Source: Verrucomicrobiota bacterium (GTDB lineage Bacteria; Verrucomicrobiota; Verrucomicrobiia; Chthoniobacterales; UBA10450). Taken from it: DNA of 10,876 nucleotides. Every line of letters starts with the position of its first letter. Within the stretch, counting starts at the first letter, position 1. Below are positions 1-7,956 of this stretch, in pieces. The notes below the pieces were generated by a model that saw nothing but the letters and a program-made list of their open reading frames with translations, was not told where the DNA came from and ran no database searches. The stretch spans positions 1 through 10,876 of the forward strand of contig QHNU01000096.1 in the NCBI GenBank assembly GCA_003218525.1, given 5' to 3'. The translations under genes and the position numbers were made by a program.

Positions 1-536
1 TCTCGCTCGCCTACGGTCACTATGTCACCGTCTGGAAGAAACAGGCTGGAGAGATTTGGAGGATAGTGCTGGATGTCGGAGTCGACCATGCCCAGCCCAT
101 CGATTCCCCGCCGGCGCTGCAAATTCTTCCGCCCGATCCAACGGCTGGAGAACGCCCACTGGAAGCGACGAAGCGAACTTGGGGAAAGACAATGCGTGAC
201 TTTGTTGAATCAGCCCAAAGAAACATCGGCAAAGCGCTCCTTGCTCATGCCAGCGATGATATTCGCGTCTTTCGTGAACAGGCCTTTCCGGCTGTAGGTC
301 TGGACGCCGCGCGCCTAATCCTCGGTTCGGAGAATGGAACGGTGTCCCGTGAACTCGGCGCAAGTAGATTGAGTAAATCAGGTGATCTGTGCGTTTCCTA
401 CGGCAATTACTCCGACGTTCGCGGCAATGTCGGCGAACGCGGCATCTATGTCATGATTTGGCGCATAGACATGAACGGCGATTGGAAATTGGCTCTCGAT
501 CTCCAGAAGAAGGTTGCGCCAACTCCGGCTCACTAA
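1..536 (+). CDS. Tandem SnoaL/DUF4440-like (NTF2-fold) protein, 3' part
   Basis: The reading frame is open from the first full codon at position 3 to the TAA at 534-536, giving 177 visible residues; the true start lies before the window. An in-frame GTG at 66 is not a credible start, because the residues before it (YGHYVTVWKK, then EIWRIVLDVG) are the last two strands of an NTF2/DUF4440-type domain. A proline-rich linker (about visible residues 29-50) follows. A second, complete domain then ends in the same way: SGDLCVSYGNYSDV, IYVMIWRIDMNGDWKLALDL. This internal similarity shows two tandem domains. Such small cone-fold domains bind varied small ligands, and many are uncharacterised, so no reaction can be assigned. 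The gene is convergent with the GH26 gene and the two stop codons touch. The family call is fairly secure; function is unknown. Confidence 0.72.
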   Translation, partial: SLAYGHYVTVWKKQAGEIWRIVLDVGVDHAQPIDSPPALQILPPDPTAGERPLEATKRTWGKTMRDFVESAQRNIGKALLAHASDDIRVFREQAFPAVGLDAARLILGSENGTVSRELGASRLSKSGDLCVSYGNYSDVRGNVGERGIYVMIWRIDMNGDWKLALDLQKKVAPTPAH

Positions 537-1649
537 CTATTTTGTAGAGACTGGTTCGAGTAAAAGCTCTCCCAGCCAATCCGGATCCGCGACACCCTCG
601 CGATAGGCTTGAAGCGATTCAACAGACGAATTCACGCGCAAGTTACTGTAGGAACCGTCTGGGTTTTGCCAACGCTCATGCCAATAAACCGCGGCTTTAA
701 TTCGAGGATAGCGCGTGCGAAATAGCTCCAGTCCCTGCTTGATCCAATCCCCTTTATTTCCGGAATGAGGGAACTCTCCTGTGGCCCACTCCGCGACCAT
801 GATTGGCTTATTCGGGTCTAATCCACTTATTTCTTTGTAAGGCCAGTCAAGCAGCGACGGCATGTCCGCCCACGGTTCATCTTTGAACTGCTGACCATAA
901 ACGCTCAGCCCTAGCCAGTCGACGTAGTCCGAGCCGGGATAATAGGCCGGCGCAAAATTCCACGTATCAAGCGGATAGGAATAGTTATTGGTGTGAAACA
1001 TCCACTTGATGTTTTTTGCGCCGCGAGCCCTCGCCCGATCAACCACATGACGATATGCGGCTTTGAATCGCTCCGGTCCTTCCCATTGGTCTGGCTTGTC
1101 ATCCACCCACTCTTCACCTCCATAATACCAACCAGACCACGGAAACCAATCGCCATTCATTTCGACCCCGAAAGCCACGATCAGCGGATGGCCGAACTCG
1201 CGCGCGGCCTCCGCCCAGTTATCGATATAACTATCCCACACGCCATCAATAATTGAATTGAGGTTGAACTTATCCGGCCCCCGATTTTGTTCGTAGGGCT
1301 TATCCCAGGGTGACCAGTAGACCAGCGGCATCGCACCGTGTCGCCAGATCATTTTTAGGTTGGCCGTGGGAAAGCTTTGCTCGCCCCAGTAACTTGATGA
1401 GGCAACGATCGCTTGATGTTTCCCGACCATTTGCTCAAAATCTTCGATCATTTCCAGCGCAACCTCGTCCTCAGCGTCGCCGAAGTCGATGAATGCGCCA
1501 GTGTAAACGCCACGGTCGGGAATTTTGACTTCGAGCGGGCCGTTTCGATCGATCGTTACCGATACCGCCTTGTGTTGGTTGCATGAGGCGCACGTGACCA
1601 ACAGCGCAACGACCAAACACGAGAAAGCTTTACCTCTCGACAATCGCAT
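537..1649 (-). CDS. GH26-type glycoside hydrolase, secreted or lipoprotein
   Basis: 370 residues. The N-terminus is a signal peptide: basic MRLSRGK, a hydrophobic stretch at about 10-19, then CASC with Cys23 as a possible lipidation site. The lipobox is imperfect (Cys at -3), so secretion without lipidation is possible. The body is a TIM-barrel glycosidase. FGVEMNGDWFPW (160-171) matches the GH26 acid/base segment with Glu163, and MVAEWATGE (284-292) supplies the candidate nucleophile Glu287. Family members include beta-mannanases, lichenases and beta-1,3-xylanases; the substrate here cannot be read from sequence. Its ATG overlaps the TAA of the upstream synthase fusion by one base (TAATG), so translation is probably coupled and both likely act on the same glycan. 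That suggests trimming or release of exported polymer rather than feeding on plant mannan. No Shine-Dalgarno motif is visible. Confidence 0.85.
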   Translation of the reverse strand: MRLSRGKAFSCLVVALLVTCASCNQHKAVSVTIDRNGPLEVKIPDRGVYTGAFIDFGDAEDEVALEMIEDFEQMVGKHQAIVASSSYWGEQSFPTANLKMIWRHGAMPLVYWSPWDKPYEQNRGPDKFNLNSIIDGVWDSYIDNWAEAAREFGHPLIVAFGVEMNGDWFPWSGWYYGGEEWVDDKPDQWEGPERFKAAYRHVVDRARARGAKNIKWMFHTNNYSYPLDTWNFAPAYYPGSDYVDWLGLSVYGQQFKDEPWADMPSLLDWPYKEISGLDPNKPIMVAEWATGEFPHSGNKGDWIKQGLELFRTRYPRIKAAVYWHERWQNPDGSYSNLRVNSSVESLQAYREGVADPDWLGELLLEPVSTK

Positions 1650-4600
1650 TACACGCGAACGGGCACGCTCGCGGTGCGCTCAAGCTTACCCCAACTCACC
1701 CATGCCCCTTTGATCGCGCGCAGGATCGCTTTCCAAATCACATAGCTGAGCATCGGTCGATAAATCAACCGCATTGGAATGATCCGCCAGGCATTAAGCA
1801 GGTTTTCGCGTTCCAAAATACAGGCGAGCGTCGCCAGGATGACGTCCATCGCAAGAAAGACGATGACGAATGGCAGCACATCCCGCCAGGCCCCAAACGG
1901 CAGAGACAGAATCAAAAACAAATCCACCGCCGGCGTGATAGCGACGAGGATGATTTGAAAAAACCAAACACTCGGCAAACTGAACCAACCGAGGGCTCGG
2001 TAGTTCCAGTTAAAGACCATATCGCGATGTTTCCAGAGACATTGCAGCGTTCCATAAGCCCAGCGGAAACGCTGCCGTGACAAAGCGCGCACCGTTTCAG
2101 GCGCCTCTGTCCAGGCGATGGCATCGGGAACGTAGACGATGCGCATATGCTGCTTGTGCAATGTCAGTGTGAGGTCGGTATCTTCGGCGAGAGTTTCCAA
2201 ACTAATTCCCCCGGCACGTTCAATCTCGCGTCGACGGATCGCACTGATGGCTCCGGGAACAACGGTAATGCAGTTCCAGCGGGTGTAAGCGCGTCGATCG
2301 AGATTGAAACCGACGGTGTACTCAAGCGACTGACAACGCGCGATGAAGCTGCGCAAGTTGCCAACCTTGGCATGGCCGGAGACGGCGCCGATGTTGGTAT
2401 CGCTAAACGGCGCGAGCAATCGTGAAAGGGTATCGCACTGACAATGGGTATCGGCATCAATAAACACGATTAACTCGTTGCGCGCCGCAGCCAGACCGCG
2501 TTGCAGCGCCCGCGCTTTCCCTCGATTCTCCTGCTGGATTAGCCGAACCCGCTGATCATCCCGCGCTATAGTCTCAACCTGGGGCGAAGTATCGTCGCTG
2601 GAGCCGTCGTCAATTACGATCACTTCCAGGCCGCCGGGGTATTCTGTTTTGAGCAGGGATCGCAATGTGCCTGCAATTACCTTTCCTTCATTGTAGGCCG
2701 CGATAATAACCGTCGCTGACACGGCGAAATTTGTCTTCGGCAGGCGACGAAACCGGTAGGCCAGATAAATCACGATCAGGGTGCGAATCACAACGAGGGC
2801 GGTCGCGACGATCATGAAGGCCCAGAGAAATTCTTCAAACGCATGAAACACGCGAAAGCCCGTGCTGCTAATATAATGTGACATACCTTGTCCACCTGGC
2901 AGCAGAGGCATGAGTGCATCGCGGGTGGTGCCAAGCAGCGTGCTCAGCGGCACGATTGTGTCGCCGCGCGTTTGCAGCCAATCGATGATTCGCGGCAAAG
3001 CTTGTACGGTTTGAGTCCGATTACCGCCGGCATCGTGCAGTAAGATAATGCTGCCGTCGTGGCGTTGTTGCTTCACTCGCTGCAAGATGACATCGGCGCC
3101 CGGTTTGGCCCAGTCCTGTGGATCGATATTCTCAAGCACGACCATGTAGTTCTGATCCTGTGCAATCTGGAGCGGGATCAGTTCTGCCAATCGCGACGGC
3201 TGGGTGTCGGCGGCATAGGGCGGCCGGAACAAAGTAGTCGCGCGGCCGGTCAGCGACTGAATGAGTAGCTGAGTGGCGTTTAACTCGACGCGAATATGCT
3301 CCGGCCAACAAAGCGCAAGGTTTGGGTGATAATAGGTGTGGTTCCCGATTTCATGACCTTCGTCGACAATTCGTCGAACCAGTTTTGGATAGCGCTCAGC
3401 ATTTACTCCAACGAGAAAGAACGCGGCCCTCACCTTAGCTGCTTTTAAAATATCGAGGATCTTAGGGGTCCACTCCGGGTCGGGTCCGTCGTCGAATGTT
3501 AAGGCAACTTCGTGAGCGCCACCTGTCCCCTGATGGTAGAGGGTTGGGAATTCCGGAAATTTCGTATATCTCGCAATTAAATACCTGTCCGTATCGATCT
3601 CGACGGTTCGCATCCCATCAGCCCGGCTTTGATCAACGGTTACGATCTCGCCTTCCCCCACGTCCGTAATGGTGTCGGTGCCACGAAGAACCTCCAACAG
3701 TGGTCTTGTCGCGGCGTCGATAGAAAAGTCCGCTGGCACGCTCAATGAGTCCCAAATCGCGGTGTCCTCCGTGCCGAGTCGATAAAGCGCAAACCCGCCG
3801 GCCTTTTGCTTCCGCACCTCGCGCACCTCGTTCAGAAAAGTGACGACATCGAGAAACCAAACAGCGTGCTCTTTGTCGTTGTCCTCATAATAAAAGTAGG
3901 GGTTATAACCGGGGGCGCTTACCTCCGCCGATGCAATCTCGGCATTGCTGGCCCGACTCATCGCTTCCGGAAAACTGATCAGCTCTGCCTTTTTCCCGCC
4001 AATCGTCCAGTCATAGCCGTAGCTACCTAGCGCGATGATCCACTGGCGGGGATCGGAATCTTCCAGCAACACATGAAGCCAGCCCTCGAACCACATTCGC
4101 GAAGCGAGCGGACCGGGCGGGTCGACGTCCGACGTCTCGTCGAACAGCAGCGCAACAAATCGATCGATGTAATCCGACAGCTGATCGAAGTCGATGTAGT
4201 CGAGTTCCTGTCCGGGTGAAACACAGAGCCATAACTGCCGGCCTTCCCGATGAAGGGCGTCGGCAAACTTCTCAATCAAGAGGGTGAAATCCTTTTTGTA
4301 AGCCGGATCGAGCTGTTCCCAATCGACCACGACACCCGAGGCTTTCGCATCGCGTAGGACAGCGAGAACATGACGAATGAAATTTTCCTGCCGCTCCGGC
4401 GGACCATGCGCGACGTTCTCCACTGCTTCCGGCTGCCAAGTATCGCCGACGAGATTCGTCAACAGCGGCATGAGCGCGATACCTTTATTCTGCGCCAGCT
4501 TCGGAATGCGAATATCGGCGTCAATCTGCAAGTCACCTACTCCATTTACCATCGACATCCATTCCGGACAGACGTGGGTAATCTGGCCCGCGTGTTGCTC

Positions 4601-5020
4601 GAGCGAGGAATAACTGTAGGGATCGCCATTTGTATAAAACGCTAGCCGGACTTCGTTGCCGGGCGTTTTTCGACGTGACCGCGTTGGCGTCGGACTAGGC
4701 GAGAATGACGGAATCGGCACTGCCACCTTCTTTGCTGCTTGCTTCGCCGCTTCAAACTTTTGCCAGAGCAACGAATTTGCGTTGGGTGGCTTGCCAGCTG
4801 GATTGATTTTCGCGAGCGATTTTAATTGCCCCTTTAATTGCCGAAGGGAAAACGGCACGGTCATACGGGGTGCAATGAACAGCGTCTGCACGAACAACAC
4901 CGTGGCGAAGAAACTGACGACGCTGCCGATCAGTAAAAACAGGCGTAGACGAGGCCAGCGCTTTCCGCGGGGGTCGGAAAACACAAAGGGTGTTAGACCT
5001 GGCGGAATATCTTCGGGCAT
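1649..5020 (-). CDS. GH18-like / NodB deacetylase / GT2 synthase fusion protein
   Basis: 1123 residues with three enzymatic modules. A short cytoplasmic N-terminus is followed by a membrane helix (about 27-50) and a Pro/Ser linker (101-120). A YaaH-type GH18-like domain (about 124-425) has VVVDWEQLD, with Asp233 and Glu235. A CE4/NodB deacetylase (about 500-700) shows TFDDGPDP (508-515; Asp510 base, Asp511 metal), HTYYHP (561-566; His561 and His565 metal), FRPPY (598-602) and LLHDAGG (660-666). After a second membrane helix (about 731-755) comes a processive GT2 domain with IDDGSSDD (803-810), DADT (855-858), ED (946-947) and QRFRW (983-987). At least two C-terminal membrane segments (about 1010-1040, 1047-1069) follow. 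Topology predicts periplasmic GH18 and CE4 with cytoplasmic GT2, so one protein could polymerise, translocate and deacetylate an N-acetylhexosamine polymer, much as PgaC and PgaB do together. The start fits the family-like DPRGKRW segment just before the first helix. The polymer is unknown. Confidence 0.92.
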   Translation of the reverse strand: MPEDIPPGLTPFVFSDPRGKRWPRLRLFLLIGSVVSFFATVLFVQTLFIAPRMTVPFSLRQLKGQLKSLAKINPAGKPPNANSLLWQKFEAAKQAAKKVAVPIPSFSPSPTPTRSRRKTPGNEVRLAFYTNGDPYSYSSLEQHAGQITHVCPEWMSMVNGVGDLQIDADIRIPKLAQNKGIALMPLLTNLVGDTWQPEAVENVAHGPPERQENFIRHVLAVLRDAKASGVVVDWEQLDPAYKKDFTLLIEKFADALHREGRQLWLCVSPGQELDYIDFDQLSDYIDRFVALLFDETSDVDPPGPLASRMWFEGWLHVLLEDSDPRQWIIALGSYGYDWTIGGKKAELISFPEAMSRASNAEIASAEVSAPGYNPYFYYEDNDKEHAVWFLDVVTFLNEVREVRKQKAGGFALYRLGTEDTAIWDSLSVPADFSIDAATRPLLEVLRGTDTITDVGEGEIVTVDQSRADGMRTVEIDTDRYLIARYTKFPEFPTLYHQGTGGAHEVALTFDDGPDPEWTPKILDILKAAKVRAAFFLVGVNAERYPKLVRRIVDEGHEIGNHTYYHPNLALCWPEHIRVELNATQLLIQSLTGRATTLFRPPYAADTQPSRLAELIPLQIAQDQNYMVVLENIDPQDWAKPGADVILQRVKQQRHDGSIILLHDAGGNRTQTVQALPRIIDWLQTRGDTIVPLSTLLGTTRDALMPLLPGGQGMSHYISSTGFRVFHAFEEFLWAFMIVATALVVIRTLIVIYLAYRFRRLPKTNFAVSATVIIAAYNEGKVIAGTLRSLLKTEYPGGLEVIVIDDGSSDDTSPQVETIARDDQRVRLIQQENRGKARALQRGLAAARNELIVFIDADTHCQCDTLSRLLAPFSDTNIGAVSGHAKVGNLRSFIARCQSLEYTVGFNLDRRAYTRWNCITVVPGAISAIRRREIERAGGISLETLAEDTDLTLTLHKQHMRIVYVPDAIAWTEAPETVRALSRQRFRWAYGTLQCLWKHRDMVFNWNYRALGWFSLPSVWFFQIILVAITPAVDLFLILSLPFGAWRDVLPFVIVFLAMDVILATLACILERENLLNAWRIIPMRLIYRPMLSYVIWKAILRAIKGAWVSWGKLERTASVPVRV

Positions 5021-5211
5021 CGGACGCTAATTTGCCTTGCTCCGCTCCAAACTGCGAGCAGGTAACGTCGCGTTTAAAAGTTGAACCTCAAATACCGGCT
5101 CTTTGACGCTTAATCATCGAGTTTTGTTCAGAGTCATTTTGGCCAATCCATGCCTCAGTCGACCGTTCTCGGTTTTGCGCGATTCTGCGCGCGACCCCGC
5201 GTCGTTTTCGG
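5021..5211. other. Intergenic gap upstream of the polysaccharide operon
   Basis: This 191-base gap separates the glycerate kinase stop from the start of the synthase fusion, both on the minus strand. It is the natural place for the promoter of the fusion/GH26 pair, but no convincing -35/-10 pair or Shine-Dalgarno motif was found. A GC-only 5-bp hairpin (5177-5181 with 5188-5192, loop of six) lies about 20-35 bases past the glycerate kinase stop but has no U-tract in that direction, so it is at best a weak candidate terminator. No repeat like those in the other gaps is visible. Confidence 0.35.
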
Positions 5212-6348
5212 TTAGTTAGTTTCTGCCGTACCTGGTTTCGAGTCGCGAAAAAAGAGAGCCGCCTCCTGCGCGCGTTCGCGGAGTAGCTCGGCCGCTAATT
5301 TGATTGCCTCCGCTTCACTAACCGGCGGACGCGCTAGCTCATAGATCGCATCGAAGAGTTGAGAGTAATCAGTTTTTCGATCGACCTCACCCACAATAGC
5401 GCAAATCGGCTTGCCATGCTTCCGCGCGATTTGTGCCACGCCAGCTGGCGTTTTGCCTTCCACTGTCTGCCCGTCAAGTCGGCCTTCGCCGGTCACAACA
5501 ATGTCCGCCTGGCTCACTTTTCGTTCGAGTTGAACGATTTCTGCAACGACGTCAAAGCCCGAGCGCAACTCTGCGTCACAGAAGCTCATCAATCCAAAAC
5601 CAAGACCGCCAGCGGCCCCCGCGCCAGGCGTACTCCGAAATTCGCAGCCGAGATCGCGGGCAACAACATCCGCCAGTTTCGTGAGTGCTTGCTCAAGAAT
5701 GGCGATTTGTTCCGGTATCGCCCCCTTTTGTGGGCCGAATACACGAGTTGCGCCGCGTTCACCGAGAAGCGGATTTCGGACGTCCGCTGCCGCACATATT
5801 CTTGGCAAATGTGAATCCTCCGGTCGCGAAATTTTCGTCAGCCCGATCAGCTCTGCCGGCCCGTTCGTCAACTCGATCTGATTAGCGAAGAATCTGAATC
5901 CGAGGGCACGCGCCATTCCGAATCCGCCATCATTGGTCACACTTCCGCCAAGACCGACGATAACCTGGCGCGCACCCAGCCCTGTGGCGTCGAGCAACAT
6001 TTCGCCAACACCGAAGGTATTCGTGCGCGATGGATCACGGACACCGCTCGTCAGCCCCCGCAATCCCGCGGCTTCGCTCATCTCCATTACCGCAAGTTTC
6101 TTGCTCTCGATGTAGGCGTAGCGCAGTTCGATTTTGCAACCGAGCGGACCACGCGCCTGGCATTTCAACCACGAACCGCCAAGGGCATGCGCAATTGCTT
6201 CCGCCGTTCCCTCGCCGCCATCCGCAATCGGCACCATGTCGATCGTGGCCTCGGGTAGAACTCTCCGAAAACCCGCCTTGATATTTTCCGCGACCTCGCG
6301 CGCGCTGAGCGAACCCTTGAATTTATCTGGGGCGATCAAGATGCGCAT
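5212..6348 (-). CDS. glxK: Glycerate kinase (GlxK/GarK family, glycerate 2-kinase)
   Basis: 378 residues, the usual length for the type-1 glycerate kinase family, which phosphorylates D-glycerate with ATP, normally to 2-phosphoglycerate, in the cytoplasm. This links glyoxylate, tartronate or serine-derived carbon to lower glycolysis. Family signatures run the full length: the N-terminal APDKFKGSLSA (6-16), ADGGEGT (42-48), VGLGGSVTNDGGFGMA (131-146), a Gly-rich GAGAAGGLGFG (242-252) and VVTGEGRLDGQTVEGKTP (284-301). The ATG is placed correctly because MRILIAPDKFKGS aligns with the standard family N-terminus. No Shine-Dalgarno motif precedes it; the leader instead contains a fold-back repeat that begins 28 bases upstream. 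No glyoxylate carboligase or tartronate reductase gene is visible nearby, so the pathway is not settled by context. The glxK and garK symbols are both used for this family, so the symbol is approximate. Confidence 0.95.
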   Translation of the reverse strand: MRILIAPDKFKGSLSAREVAENIKAGFRRVLPEATIDMVPIADGGEGTAEAIAHALGGSWLKCQARGPLGCKIELRYAYIESKKLAVMEMSEAAGLRGLTSGVRDPSRTNTFGVGEMLLDATGLGARQVIVGLGGSVTNDGGFGMARALGFRFFANQIELTNGPAELIGLTKISRPEDSHLPRICAAADVRNPLLGERGATRVFGPQKGAIPEQIAILEQALTKLADVVARDLGCEFRSTPGAGAAGGLGFGLMSFCDAELRSGFDVVAEIVQLERKVSQADIVVTGEGRLDGQTVEGKTPAGVAQIARKHGKPICAIVGEVDRKTDYSQLFDAIYELARPPVSEAEAIKLAAELLRERAQEAALFFRDSKPGTAETN

Positions 6349-6376
6349 GACGCACGATTAGACGCATTCGCGTCGC

Positions 6377-6490
6377 TGTCATCCCGAGCGCAGCCAGGGA
6401 TCTCGCAGTTGGTCTTCGTTGATCGAAGCTTCGTGAGACCTTCGTCGTCTACGCGACTCGGGAGTACGGGGGTGCAGCGAAATCGGGATT
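6377..6490. repeat. Intergenic fold-back repeat, TGTCATYC family, copy 1
   Basis: This non-coding element fills most of the 149-base gap between gatB and the glycerate kinase gene. It opens with TGTCATCCCGAGCG, a motif I recall from dispersed intergenic repeats in several bacterial phyla. It folds back: CCCGAG at 6383-6388 pairs with CTCGGG at 6457-6462, and the adjoining CGC/GCG extends this with a one-base bulge. An inner hairpin CTTCG (6414-6418) / CGAAG (6424-6428) has a five-base loop, and CGAAGCTTCG at 6424-6433 is a perfect palindrome. No T-run follows either strand, so an ordinary intrinsic terminator is unlikely. The right boundary is uncertain. A diverged relative starts at 10062. 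Confidence 0.5.
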
Positions 6491-6497
6491 GGTGTCG

Positions 6498-7952
6498 CTA
6501 GTCCTTTAGCTTTCGTCCCAGAATCTCTCCGGCCAACTTCGGGTTCGCTTTTCCTCTCGATAGCTTCATGACCTGACCCTTGAGGAAATTCAATGAAGCC
6601 GCGTTGCCGGCTTTGAAGTCGGCGGCCGGTTTCGGATTGGCTGCGATCACTTGATCGGCCAATTCCTCGATGGCGCGCGTGTCGCTTAGCTGCTCGATCC
6701 CTTTTTCCTTCACGATCACACCAGCACTCTCGCCACTTGCAAACATCTCCGTAAAAACTTCTTTGCCCTGCTTCCCACTGATTTTTCCGGAATCGATCAG
6801 TGTCACTAGCTCGTCGAGTGCCGTCGCTGGAATCGGACAGTCCGTGATTGTGTTACCAGCAGCAGTCAATGCGCTCTGTAAATCGTTCAGAATCCAATTG
6901 GCGATTGCTTTCGGCTTCTTTGAACCGTGCGCTGCGGTCTCAAAATATTTCGCGAGATCAAGATCATCCGCCAATACGCCGGCGTCGTAAGCAGTGACTT
7001 CGTAGTCCCTGATGAATCGCGTTCTCTTTTGTTTCGGTAACTCCGGCAACCGTGCTCGTGCCTCCGGCAGCAACACTTCGCTTTTAACCGGTACGAGATC
7101 CGGATCGGGAAAATAGCGATAATCGTGTGCGCTCTCTTTCGTTCGCATCAGGAAGGTCGCGCTCGCTTGGTCATCCCAACCACGCGTCTCCTGCTCCAAT
7201 TCTTGGCCGCGCTCTAACGCGGCGATTTGTCGCTGAATTTCGAATGCTAACGCCCGCCTAACGCCGCTGATGGAATTCATATTCTTGATCTCGATTTTTG
7301 CGCCCAACTCCGCCTGCGTCTCCGGCCGCACTGAAACGTTGCAATCGCAGCGCAGGTGGCCCTTCTCCATGTCGGCATCGCTCACGCCGCCATAGATCAA
7401 AATTTGTTTGAGCGAGGTCAGAAAGGCGAATGCTTCTTCCGGCGATGCGATCTCCGGTTGCGTCACGATTTCCATCAACGGCGTACCAGCGCGATTGAAA
7501 TCGATCCCGGTACTGGTCTCGAAATGAAAACTCTTGGCTACGTCTTCCTCCAGATGGATACGGACAAGACGAACCTCTTTGTCGGCCGTAACGATCGATT
7601 TCTGTGCGTCTTTCGGGTAAGCGAGGTCGTGTAGGGGGACACGGCCATTTGTGCATAACGGCAGGTCGTACTGCGAAATCTGATAATTCTTTGGCAGATC
7701 CGGGTAGAAGTAGTTTTTCCTATCGAACTTGCAGATTTCCGCGATATCGCAGTCGAGCATCAGTCCGGCGAGCACCGTCATCCGCAATGCTTCATGATTC
7801 ATCACCGGAAGCGCACCTGGCAGACCGAGACAGGTCGGACAGGTATGCGTATTTGGCTCGGCCCCGAATTCTACCGGACAGGCGCAGAACATCTTGCTCC
7901 GCGTTTTGAGCTGCACGTGCACTTCGAGGCCGATCGTGGTGAAGTAACGCAT
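6498..7952 (-). CDS. gatB: Asp/Glu-tRNA(Asn/Gln) amidotransferase subunit B
   Basis: 484 residues, full length for GatB. With GatA and GatC it converts misacylated Glu-tRNA(Gln), and often Asp-tRNA(Asn), to the correct aminoacyl-tRNA; GatB holds the tRNA-dependent kinase site. The N-terminus TTIGLEVHVQLKTRSKMF is diagnostic. The zinc-site cysteines CxC (Cys23, Cys25) and CPTC (Cys38, Cys41) are intact. The core contains KNYFYPDLPKNYQISQYD (about 78-95), DFNRAGTPLMEIVT (about 150-163) and HLRCDCNVSVRP (about 198-209). The C-terminal YqeY-like tRNA-binding domain ends in a segment with LNFLKGQVMKLSRGKANP. The start is fixed by the conserved N-terminus. There is no Shine-Dalgarno motif, and the leader consists of relic DNA from a four-helix-bundle gene. 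gatA and gatC are not in the window, so the amidotransferase genes are dispersed, as in many bacteria. Confidence 0.97.
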   Translation of the reverse strand: MRYFTTIGLEVHVQLKTRSKMFCACPVEFGAEPNTHTCPTCLGLPGALPVMNHEALRMTVLAGLMLDCDIAEICKFDRKNYFYPDLPKNYQISQYDLPLCTNGRVPLHDLAYPKDAQKSIVTADKEVRLVRIHLEEDVAKSFHFETSTGIDFNRAGTPLMEIVTQPEIASPEEAFAFLTSLKQILIYGGVSDADMEKGHLRCDCNVSVRPETQAELGAKIEIKNMNSISGVRRALAFEIQRQIAALERGQELEQETRGWDDQASATFLMRTKESAHDYRYFPDPDLVPVKSEVLLPEARARLPELPKQKRTRFIRDYEVTAYDAGVLADDLDLAKYFETAAHGSKKPKAIANWILNDLQSALTAAGNTITDCPIPATALDELVTLIDSGKISGKQGKEVFTEMFASGESAGVIVKEKGIEQLSDTRAIEELADQVIAANPKPAADFKAGNAASLNFLKGQVMKLSRGKANPKLAGEILGRKLKD

Positions 7953-7956
7953 TGCA

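Noticed and set aside
66..536. A complete 156-residue gene starting at the GTG at position 66
   Set aside because: The frame is open to the window start, and the residues before 66 belong to the same SnoaL-like domain, so the GTG is an internal valine codon.
4370..4645. A 91-codon plus-strand open frame
   Set aside because: It is antisense to the GH18-like domain of the fusion gene and has no independent coding support.
5177..5192. A GC hairpin as an intrinsic terminator for the glycerate kinase gene
   Set aside because: The stem is only 5 bp and no U-tract follows on the minus strand.
5150..5215. A 21-codon plus-strand open frame in the gap upstream of the synthase fusion
   Set aside because: It is short, overlaps the glycerate kinase stop, has no ribosome-binding site, and its translation shows no recognisable pattern.
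5359..5814. A 151-codon plus-strand open frame
   Set aside because: It lies entirely antisense to the well-supported glycerate kinase gene, and its translation resembles no family; it is a frame shadow.
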